Shown piece after piece: positions 54,301-64,000 of a stretch of 64,000 bases of DNA. Source of the stretch: Hirudinaria manillensis (lineage: Eukaryota > Annelida > Clitellata > Hirudinida > Hirudinidae); NCBI GenBank assembly GCA_034509925.1, contig CM067527.1, forward strand, positions 4,598,501 to 4,662,500. Direction: 5' to 3'. Every line of letters begins with the position of its first letter. Positions within the stretch are counted from its first letter, which is position 1. A program made the translations under genes and the position numbers. A model generated the notes under the pieces. That model was not told the origin of the DNA, did no database searches, and saw only the letters and a list, made by a program, of their open reading frames with translations.

Positions 54301-56821
54301 AAATCCTCCACCATCACTAACAACGAACGTTCAGAACCTCCAGGCACAAATTCAACTTTGAACTTTGAAACCAAAAAAACAAAAACTTTTCCACAAACAA
54401 TAAACAAAGTCACAAAAGCCATCAACCACGAAAACTAAGTAATGAGGTTCTAATGATGTCCTAATTACTTATTCATGAGTTTAAAAATAACCTGTAGAGT
54501 AGGTGGGGACTTTTTTTGAACCTCCCCAGAGTTCCCCCTTCGCTGAAACCTCCGTACTTGAGGCTGAAAGGAGGAGAAGGCATCCTCCAAGACTGATCCT
54601 AAAGAATCAATAAATTAATTAATAACTGATTAATTGATTATAAATAAATCAGCAGATCAATTAGTTAATTAATATTATTAAGTAAATAATGGATTCTTAA
54701 TAATGAGGCTAATTGTAGATTATTTTAATTCTTATAAAATCAAAACAGCAATTCTTCTTCTTCCTCTTCTTATTATTATTATTATTAATAATGCCAATAA
54801 TGCCTTTCTATTATAATAATATTAATTATTAATATTATGTTCTTATTTTAATATCACACATTATTATAATTATAAAATCATCATTGAATATAATTATTAA
54901 TTATTAAAAGCCCTAATTGATGTCAGGGATGATAAACAAAACAGGAATAAAACATCGAGGACAATTTTCCTTTAACGAGTCTCGGATGGCATCTCCGCTG
55001 AAAATAACAACAAAATGAGATGAAAGTGGAGACTTAAAAGAGGCAGACGCCTTATGATGCAATTTCCAGTTTATGAATTTAATTTATTTTGCAATTTATT
55101 TTATGTTGACATCTTGAAGCATCAGCCAGACGCTGATTACACCATCATCCATTTTGGATATCAAAGAATAATTGCAATGATGACGACGATGATGACGATG
55201 ATGATGATGAGGATGGGGTGGAGAAAATAACTTCCTTAATATTATATATTCATTTATATAATATAATTATATATAATATATATTAATAAAATAATAACAA
55301 TATAAATAAAATGATAAACAATAATAAAATTAATAAAAACATTTCTCTCATAATGTAGCTTTTCCATTTTCAAAAGTTCTGAAGTCAACGGATTAATATA
55401 AAAATTTAATAGAAATACTCCAACATAAATAGTTAAAGTATAATTTATAATAATGATGATGATGATGACTATGTCAATGATTAAATAATGTCCACACAAG
55501 ACACAACTGATTACATACAACTGCACTGATAACAGAATGCAGTAGAAATTTAAAGTCTCAACTCCAACATTCCTGCCTGAAAACATAAAAACATTTTGGC
55601 ATAAAAAAATGGTAAATGTAATTTCTCAAATTATTTGGATCCCTCTGGAGCTATAAACAGCATCCAATGAGAATCACCAAATTTAAACATTAGTGTGATT
55701 CTTTTAGAACTCATCTTGGAAACCACAAATCATCTTAACAAGTGACATCATCATCATCGTCGTCGTCATCATCACACACCAATTCTGTGGTAAATTTGCT
55801 GTTGAAAAGTGAAAGAGTTACTTAGGATCTTGAATAGGCTGAATCACATTAACAAAACAACATAATGTCTGATAAGAACTAGAATCCTTAATTATTGTTA
55901 ATATTAAGTATTATTACCATTAATTATATTTATAAACTACTACATAATTGCATTTATAATTGTTATGAATATTTAAAAATAGACTCTAAGTGGCCCTGCT
56001 AAGCTGTGACTCTTTCTAAACTTTTCCTTTTCCTCAAGTCAAAGCAAGTTTCTTTGAGTAGTTAAGTTACCAAGGTCAGTGAATAGTGACCTGCAGGCTG
56101 TTTAAAACTATTCACATAATTAGTTCGAAATCAAACCTACACTGCCACATGTGTCTTTGCAGAGGAATGTCGCACATATTTTTGCAAAAACGTGCTGCAC
56201 ACATGGCACATATGGCACTATTCACATGAGGAGCAACGTAAACAAACGACGTAAATAAGTTAAATTAAATAAGTTAAATAAGTTAAAGTCACTCACAAAG
56301 TGACCGGAGTCCTCGGGCAGCGACGTGTTGTTGTTTCTGTTGCATTCGGTGTTGTAGAAGAGGTCCCTTAGTGTGGTTACAACAACATCAGCCTGGAACA
56401 AGAACAACAACCAGAATGTATCTCAAATTTCTGTCGCTTTGCCACTCACTCTGATGTAAAATACGTATTCCACAAATATCATCATCATCTTCTTCATCAT
56501 CATAATAGTATTGATTACATATCATCATCATATTCACCATCACTATCATCTCAAGCTCAGCATCATCATCATCAGCAACAATTGTTTGTAATAAAATGTA
56601 TTTTATTTTCACCAAATTTAATAGTTTTAGTTTCAACCAACATGCAAGTTTCAACAATTTCCAGTAATCATTGATCATCGATAAATGATGATAAAGGAAT
56701 AAAAATTCAAATGTCTGAAATTACTTTGAAAATATTTCATAAACAACAAACAACGACAGCCTCGCCAACAGATACATGGCTGCTGAAAAGCTTTCACTTT
56801 CCATTACAACCTCATGGTTTA

Positions 56822-56888
<67 letters not shown>

Positions 56889-59800
56889 CATTGTATATTT
56901 ATAAATTTTGTTGTAATTATAATTTCTTGCATTCACACATGTGAACAAACGACAGCAAACAACCCACGACACTGACAGCTTTCTCGGTCTTGATTCCATA
57001 GAATTCGTGGCAGTCCAAGCCTGGATTGAAGACATAACCGAACGCCCTGGAGTCGGATATGTCTCGTGATATGTAGGATATTCGAGATAACGGATGGTCA
57101 AATATCATGTCCTGAAAATGTGACGGGCTTTGTGCAAGAAAATCGTTTCTAAATTTTTTTTGTGAAAATTATTTCTAAATATTTGTTTTATGATTTGTTT
57201 AAAGCAAACAAACAATGTTTATTATCTTCCAATTAGACTATAAAACATTGGAAAACACCAACGACATTTTTATTTGTAATAATTTATAATAATAAATATT
57301 TAAATCATTATCAGAATCAAATTATTCTTTCTTCTCACATCCTGAGGATATGTAAAAATTACAATATCATTTAAAATAAAAATTTTTAATAATACTATTT
57401 AAATTAAACATGTCGTTGGTGTTGTTACTTGCATAATGTTTAATATTTAAGTTGATATTTAACTTAAACATTTGAAAAAACCCAGCAATTGAATGTGAAA
57501 TAAATGATTACTTTCAAGTCATTAAACATTTCACACAGAATTAAGTTCTGATGCTTCAAGATGCCGTTATTGCAACGGGTTTGTTGGAGTTGAGAAGGAG
57601 ACATTTTCAACTGAATCTTTTGGTGGCTCATAACATCAAAGTTCATTCAGTTAAGCAAGGACTTAATGTCTGCTAGGTGTGCCTTGATGCTCAGAACATC
57701 ATTATCATAATCACCAAAATTCAAAGAAAAATAAAAAAATGATTATCAAAACTTTTAAGAATACCAAGTGGTGTTTATAATTAGCTTCTTAAATAAACAA
57801 ACACATGGATGAATGAGAGACTGCAATTGAACTGACATATGATGATTCCTTTTGTAAATATTATTATTAATGTGATTAATATTATTAATTAAGGTTATTA
57901 AATCTTAACCTAAATGTTAAGTAAATCTGAATTACTGCCATTAAGTAATCATCCAAATGCAATCAATCAACTGATACAATCTCTAAACAACTTGGTTCTC
58001 ATTTATAAGGAAATTTCCATAAGAAATCAGATGACGAATCAGAATCCGAAAAAGTAAAGAAAGTTTTTTAAATGATGGAATTTATATAAACAAATCATTA
58101 CTGGTGATTAATTTCTAATTTGTAATTAATTTGAATAATAATTATTGCTAAATTACTTTCTAAATGTAAGCCCACCTCATCTTTTTCGTCGAGAATTTTG
58201 ATTCCGCTCGTTGATATGTTGATGACAATCTTTCTTTTGTGGTCCCCCAAGGTTTTGATTGCTGCCTTCATCTTAGCCATTGCCACCTGTTGAAATCATT
58301 GATTTAAGTAATTATTACATATTTATCATTAAACAATGAAAAACTTATTTATGCTGAATTTTGAAGGAATTTATCATTATTGATGTTTAAGTAATTTTTA
58401 AAAAAATGTGTCTGATACAATAAAATCGATGCCAGCAGATGTACGATCTAACATTCTACCTAATAAACCATAGTTCTTTCTAAAAAATGGTGACAGAACA
58501 TTTTTAGCTTTCACGTAAACAGACAAAACTCATTTTGTTCACGTAGAGAGCCACAACATCCAAATCAAATTATTCTGATTTTCCAAAACTCCTGACAAAG
58601 AACAAGTCTAAATACAGCAGCAGACCAACCTGGCACAAACAGACCAACCAGGCACAAACAGACCAACCTGGCACAAACAGACCAACCTGGCACATCATGT
58701 CCGAACGATCTCCGCAGGCATCTGCCACATGTTCAATTCCAATGAACTTCCCTCGGAAGTACAAACCCGGAGGAAGGAACCTTAACGGATCTGAAAAGAT
58801 ATCCTATCGTCAACAAAGTGATACACTTTGTCACAGGAGTCCTTTCTGGCACCTTATGTCAAGCAAGGATCCCAACAAGGGTTGTATTGAAGTTTTATAA
58901 TAATGTTTTATTATGATATAATTGCTAGATCTTGATCATCAACCAATGTTTGCGATTTATTATTACTATTATTATAAGTTGCAACGAATAATGTAATTTG
59001 TAATTACTGTTACACAATATAATTAATTGTTAATATCAAGATAAATTTAATTACTGGTGAAAATATTTTTAAAAATTTCATTCAATTTTCAATCATTATC
59101 TTTCCTGCCATTCACACATTGACAAATCCTACAAAGTGTGATTAAAGCACATCAATGCAGTACCCTTTTTAGATTTCAATTTCCTTGGTGTGTCTTCGTT
59201 CGCAGATGTCATTTCAAATTACACCAAAGGAATCATTTGTTACCTTTAGACTGGATCATGAAAAAGCAATGTATAAGTTGTAAGCCTTGTTGGATCTAAA
59301 GTATTATTTAAATAGTTAACGAAAACAATCTCCGATGGCTTTAATAGAGTTAACTAAAACTGTCCATAGCATCGTGTTCAGTAATCAATAATTGCACTAA
59401 CTGGCAGGTAAACATCAAATGCTGAAAATCCTTTGTAAACCGTGTGGCGACAGATTTGATGGTCCGAGAATTTACTTAAATTAGAGAAATGCAATGAAAA
59501 CTAAAAGCAACTTCTTAGGAAACATCAAGCGAGTCGCACCGGAGCCTCTCTAAGTAATGCACACACTTATTTATTTACTTATCAATCCTTGGTAAAATAC
59601 AATATGCAGAATTAGCTATTAATCCTGGCGCCCTCCTGGCGAATATCATAGAAATATTAACAAACAATTTTAATTGTGTATGGATGCTAAACATTTAAAA
59701 TCTAAACTACAAAATAGAATATCTGCTTCTGCAAAGCAAGAGATAACAACGAATGAAAAGTTGAACAATTATTAAAGTAATAATATCGTCAAAAGAATAA

Positions 59801-60799
59801 TTTTAAGTTTTTTATGTTCGATATGGTTACACAGCTCAAGATGTCACAAGGACCCAACAGCTGCTTCTACTGGAAAATGGTTTAACATCCCCTAAAGTTT
59901 TCAACCTAAAATCGTCTTCCCTGAGGCTGGAAGTCGATCTCCATAAATTTTAAGTTGAACTCATTATGGGAATGACCCCATCACTAGTAAATATTTCATT
60001 TCAAACATGATCTTCAAGGCTTACTTATTATCAGTAGTTCCTTTGATTGGGGATGCATAAACTCCCTTTGATAGTAGATAGCCTTACGCTATACATATTT
60101 AAATATCTACGTAATATTTTTTAAATGAAACATCATGCAAATCAAATTTTCGAGGCCAGGCCTCTGGAATTATGGCAGATTTCCACCCATTATACGTGAT
60201 TGCAGTTTTTTTAATTTCATTTTCTTTTACTTTCCTATATCTGCACGCTATTCTGAAAAATAAAATAAATACTATTTGTAAAGTTAAAGTGAATTTTGAT
60301 TCTTAGCTTCAGGACGCACGTAAATAAAAAGGCGGACAATCCACTGAAATCCTTCCTCAAACACGATTTAAACCCCTGAAGCTGATTATTGCACACTTTA
60401 CGAGCATCAATGGGATGCAAAGGTGAAGACGTCTTGAAAGTGAAACTATACATTCAATAACTCACTTACGTAAAATAATAAATAAATAAATATTAACTCC
60501 AAATTTTTATATTAATAATAATATTTCTCAATTTTATTTTTGATGAATCATTTGTGATAATACAATCCAGTAAAAAATTAATCAGGTAATTAAAATCCAA
60601 CAACTCAAAGATCACTTGCCTTGAAAGAATCCTTTGAGGTTGGATCTTTAAGAAGTTTTGCCTCATTTGATCCATCGTTAAGGTGATTACGATGATAATG
60701 TTGACGACGATGATGATGATGACGATGATGGCTATGATTATGATGATGCTGATGCTGGTTTGCAGCCTTTAAGTGTATCCGAACGCGATGTGAAGGCAT
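51343..60799 (-). CDS. Dab: Disabled (Dab1/Dab2-type) PTB-domain endocytic adaptor
   Basis: Nine exons: 60799-60616 (tentative), 58790-58687, 58286-58176, 57111-56977, 56392-56297, 54598-54492, 54009-53958, 53419-53002, 52829-51343; about 897 aa, phases closed. The PTB domain, residues about 63-192, shows LYFRGKFIGIEHV, RKIVINISTSGIKILDEKDE, ISYISRDISDSRAFGYVF and FYGIKTEKAADVVVTTLRDL, close to Drosophila Dab. The large last exon holds clathrin-adaptor motifs: WANFEEF (WxxF type, about residue 440), IDPFLDDPFF (two DPF motifs, about 510), FEDTFFDDNF, and SH3 ligands such as PPPLPPRRP. These suggest a cytoplasmic adaptor that links NPxY-tailed receptors to AP-2 and clathrin. The PTB C-terminal helix appears cut short. 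The ATG chosen at 60799 follows an in-frame stop; this exon is His-rich and its donor (CAA/GTGATC) is weak, so the N-terminus is less certain than the rest. Confidence 0.93.
56824..56888 (+). repeat. (ATT)n microsatellite, about 22 units
   Basis: A pure ATT run in the Dab intron between exons 4 and 5. It produces spurious poly-Leu and poly-Ile frames. Confidence 0.95.
58624..58699 (-). repeat. 19-bp tandem repeat spanning a Dab 5' splice site
   Basis: Four copies (starting 58624, 58643, 58662 and 58681) on the minus strand contain GTGCCAGGTTGGTCTG. The copy nearest the exon supplies the real donor CAG/GTTGGT at 58687; two others repeat it exactly and one reads CTG/GTTGGT. Confidence 0.85.
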
Positions 60800-61756
60800 T
60801 TTTAAAGCTCCTTACATCATTTCTGCAGCCCAACAACCCGGGGGTGATTCCTGGATGTGCAGGGAGGGAGTGGATGGCAAGCACTTTGCATTGCTTCTCT
60901 TGCCACTTGTTCTTCTTTGCATACAGCAAAGCATTCAACTTTCAGTCCAAATTATTTTATTGTTGTTATTTCATTGTTAATTCTTATCCGTATCTGGAAT
61001 GCAATTATATTATTCATATTATTCATATTCGCATTATTATTATTACATTACTTTTTATTTTAATTATTATTACATAAAAGTATATTTGAAACATATCGAG
61101 ACGAAAATAATTATGAAGTTCAAAATGGCTGATGTTAATTTTATGCGATAACTTGATAATAGCATCCATAATACATTGGATGGACGAACGGATAGACGGA
61201 CGGACGGAAGGACGGATGGATGGATCGATGGACGGATCAGTGGAGGATGAATCTGAGAGTCCAACTTCAAAGGAGATGAGTTTCCGGAAAACGATGTATC
61301 TTTATATTTACTCTTAGAATGTTTTCATGTCCTTCATATTAGTACATTCTTTTGACATTTTATTATCTCTAAAATTATTATAAAACAATAATTATTTTAT
61401 CAACGGCGATGATGATAATGATCGTCATTTAGCCTAAACAAAACTTTCTTTCTATAAACAATGATGGTGACGACGACGACGACGACGATGATGATGACAA
61501 CGACTAATGAGGCTGGAATTCCATCCAGTCACTTTCGTTCACTGCGTTTGCCCCCTGTGGCTTATTTAACTTCCGCATCACCTGAGGTCAAATAAATATA
61601 TAAATAAATAAAATAAAATAAAAATTATAATAAAAATCTATTCGATCAACGAAACATTAACAATTACGTTAATAAACGCCAAGTCTGGAAAGATTTTAAA
61701 ACCTTCAACATTTTTGTTCGAAAGTGATCCGACATCCGGTATCTTCCCTCGTCATT

Positions 61757-61857
61757 TGTATCGATGTTTTTGTATTGATACATATCGATGTATCGATACA
61801 AATCGATACGTATCGATATGTATCAATACATCGATATGTATCAATACATCGATACGT
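61757..61857. repeat. ATCGATAC-type imperfect tandem/inverted repeat
   Basis: Short palindromic units such as TATCGATA, TATCAATACATCGA and ATCGATACGTATCGAT recur in both orientations across 100 bp. The stretch could fold into a hairpin. Confidence 0.75.
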
Positions 61858-62133
61858 CGGAGTGAGGTACAATTCATCTGTCCTTCCACGTTTCCACTCG
61901 TGAATAACTCGATGAGTCATCGAAATGGAATCATTTCTCGACGTACCTGCCCACTTGAGGTTATGATGATGATGATAACGATTATGACTGATGATGATGA
62001 TGATGGTGGTGATGATGATAATGATAGCATAAGTTTATTCAAAACCAACCAACAATGAAAGGAATAATGAATTCACTTTGAGGTCCAATTTTTTTTTGTG
62101 ACCTCAGGCTAACAACTTCTATTCATCCGGCGC

Positions 62134-62187
62134 TCATGAATATTAAGCAGATCATGAATATTAAGCAGATCATGAATATTAAGAAGG
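62134..62187 (+). repeat. Three 18-bp tandem copies upstream of a TATA-like box
   Basis: TCATGAATATTAAGCAGA is repeated at 62134 and 62152, with a slightly changed copy at 62170. The core ATGAATATTAA resembles homeodomain/POU sites. A CATAAAAG box follows at 62237. Confidence 0.85.
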
Positions 62188-62236
62188 ACCCGTGAATGCC
62201 AAGGCTCGGTCGAAGCTCAGTCGTGAGTTGCAGAGG

Positions 62237-62244
62237 CATAAAAG
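62237..62244 (+). promoter_or_regulatory. TATA-like box of the secreted-protein gene
   Basis: CATAAAAG lies about 570 bp before the ATG at 62806 and just after the 18-bp repeat array. A 5' UTR of over 500 nt, perhaps with an intron, would be needed. Confidence 0.35.
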
Positions 62245-62805
62245 GAGAGCAAAGCGTGAGTTAAAAACTCGAGGAAGAATTGAATGAATGAATAAATGAA
62301 TGAATAAATGAATGAATGAACGAACGACTGATTGGACGAGTGAAGGATTGAAGGCTGATAGCAGGTGTTTACATCACGTGATGTAAACAAACTCAAGTAG
62401 AATCTTCGCCGTCTGCGCTGGAGATAACACTTTGCTTTCTGCTCTTAAAACTTGAAAAAGTTATTTTTTCAGTTTCCTCGTCGGATAAGTTCGAGCGGAT
62501 TAAATAAATTAAATATTGAATAATTAAATGAATTCTAATATTCTGCGATTCGACGTGATATAATTATATTATAAAAGTATTAACTTGTAAATTATTAAAT
62601 AAATACTTATTAATAAATGTATTATAATATCGAAACGGGTCAGTTTGTTCTCGTTTTTGAATTTTCTGAATTGATGTTGTTTTGATAATTCGGAGAAGAA
62701 TTACAACATTGTTGAGCAACAAACGAACAGCAACAACAACCACAACAACATCGGATGTTGTCAACATCATGAACCAGTAACATCTTCAGCACGTTAGGAG
62801 GCACA

Positions 62806-63953
62806 ATGTTCGGAAGACTTGTTTGGATCATCGTCGTCGTCGTCCTCACCATCGACGTGATTGAAAGAGTGAAGGCCGATGAAATGAGAAAAGGTGATTC
62901 TTTGTTTTGACATTAGAGGCAACGAGTGAATAGATGAAAGAATGAGTGAGTGAGTGAATGAATGAATGAATAAATGGACGGAAGTGCCGGGTGAATGAAT
63001 GAATGAATGAATGAATGAATGAGAGAATGTGTGAGTGAATGAATGAAGGAAAGAAGGAAGGAAAACGGAAAGAAAGGATTGAACAAATAAATGACAGCCG
63101 TGAGAGGCAGAACCAGTATTCGAGTATTTACGTCACGAATTTTAGCGGACATTTGGTTCCTCCATTCGCTTGTCTTTCATTTGGATCAACGAGTATGGCG
63201 TACAGTAATGCCTTACTTTTAATTTAATTATCAATAAAAATAATTTTATTATTAATAATATAATAAATAATATATTATTATTATTATTAACAAATCAGTT
63301 TATTGTCAGGTTGATCGAATTGTTCTTTGGAAAATTAAATGTGTCGCATGGAACGTTGAATCATTTAAATTCAAATTCATATCATTTCATATCATTTTAA
63401 TCATCAGTATCATCATCATCACCGTCATAATCGTCATCATCACCACCGTCATCATCATCATCATAATCATCATCCGTATTTTAATCGTCGCCAAGTTTGC
63501 ACTTTGAAAGCAATTACAACCAAGTACGAGTAGTGGGTGATAATGAAAAACAAAGACGAGAAAGTGATGTGAGATTCGGCAATGATAATGATAATGATGA
63601 TATGATGGTGATGATGATAACGATGAAAATGATAATGATCTTAAAATAATTATTGATCGTCCTTATCGGCTGTCCATATATTGGCAACATTTCACGTGGT
63701 CATAACGGAGAATGGATAATCGTGATGACGACGACGACGACGACGACGATGATGATGATGATCATGATCATGATAACGGCGATGACGACGATGATGGCGC
63801 TTTCTATTTCAATAATAACGTTATGAGAACGTTATTGATATATTTTTAAATAAATGCTTTAAAATAAGTTTTCCAATTTCAGAAATGTTTGCGCAGATGT
63901 TTGAGTTTCGTCTTCAAACGTCGCTCCAAAACATTCCTCACCGATCTTGTCAA
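62806..63953 (+). CDS. Small gene with N-terminal signal peptide, unrecognised
   Basis: The first exon, 62806-62904, encodes MFGRLVWIIVVVVLTIDVIE followed by RVKADEMRK. This is a hydrophobic signal peptide with a likely cleavage site near VKA, ending at donor AAAAG/GTGATT in phase 1. A good acceptor (TTCCAATTTCAG) precedes 63883. Joined directly, the protein is only about 55 aa and ends in SCQTN. An extra exon at about 63107-63203 keeps phase and would instead read KCLRRCLSFVFKRRSKTF and on to a stop near 63997. I cannot choose between these models. The product is probably secreted, perhaps a peptide precursor, but no family is recognised. Confidence 0.35.
62940..63060 (+). repeat. (GAAT)n / (GAGT)n repeat
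   Basis: Tetranucleotide units GAAT and GAGT form two runs inside the first intron of the unrecognised secreted-protein gene. Confidence 0.9.
63391..63478 (+). repeat. (ATC/CAT)n microsatellite
   Basis: A degenerate ATC/GTC trinucleotide tract. A second GAC/GAT tract lies at about 63725-63795. No coding role is seen. Confidence 0.85.
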
Positions 63954-64000
63954 ACAAATTGAGATTCAAATCCAAAAAATATATTACACCAATTAATTAG

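Larger units (their letters stand above)
60800..62230. other. Intergenic between Dab and the secreted-protein gene
   Basis: A divergent gap. The GC-richer part at 60800-60945 adjoins the Dab start and may be its 5' UTR or promoter. A GGAC/GGAT tetranucleotide repeat lies at about 61173-61250 and an ATCGATAC-type repeat at 61757-61857. CAT microsatellites occur at about 61463-61500 and 61960-62030. No gene was recognised. Confidence 0.5.

Overview
This window is nuclear DNA from an invertebrate animal. It is AT-rich, its genes are split into many short exons by mostly GT-AG introns, and simple repeats (ATT, CAT, AATC, GAAT) are everywhere. No operons, rRNA, tRNA or CRISPR arrays were seen. Five conserved metazoan genes were assembled by hand from splice sites, reading phase and recalled family sequence. 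The style (very AT-rich, small introns, many microsatellites) suggests a lophotrochozoan, possibly an annelid such as a leech, but this is only an inference. All protein comparisons are from memory.

Layout: (1) 1-8409, minus: WDR17 orthologue, 25 exons, about 1153 codons, C-terminus cut off by the left edge. (2) 10904-18636, minus: Kruppel-like factor, about 549 aa, three C2H2 fingers at the C-terminus, probably starting with a two-codon exon. (3) 22742-27782, plus: ARHGAP19-type RhoGAP, complete, 10 exons, 444 aa. (4) 32451-45949, plus: SLK/STK10 Ste20-family kinase, complete, 22 exons, 942 aa. (5) 51343-60799, minus: Disabled (Dab) PTB endocytic adaptor, 9 exons, about 897 aa, first exon tentative. 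(6) 62806 to about 63953, plus: start of a small gene with a signal peptide that I do not recognise. Reading phase closes at every junction of models 1-5.

The gaps (8.4-10.9, 18.6-22.6, 27.9-32.4, 46.3-51.3 and 60.8-62.2 kb) hold promoters, UTRs, repeats and a few GC-richer blocks that I cannot assign. Functionally the genes are ordinary animal cell-biology genes: a Rho GTPase regulator, an ERM/cytoskeleton kinase, an endocytic adaptor, a transcription factor and an IFT-like propeller/solenoid protein. They do not form an obvious pathway.

The most interesting points are: a tandemly repeated, unrecognised module of about 45 residues in the linker of the SLK kinase; a 19-bp tandem repeat that copies the 5' splice site of a Dab PTB exon; a near-perfect RFX X-box just upstream of the WDR17 start codon; a CRE/X-box/CCAAT cluster at 28.36 kb next to an unassigned ORF; and a possible truncated kinase isoform made by intronic polyadenylation.
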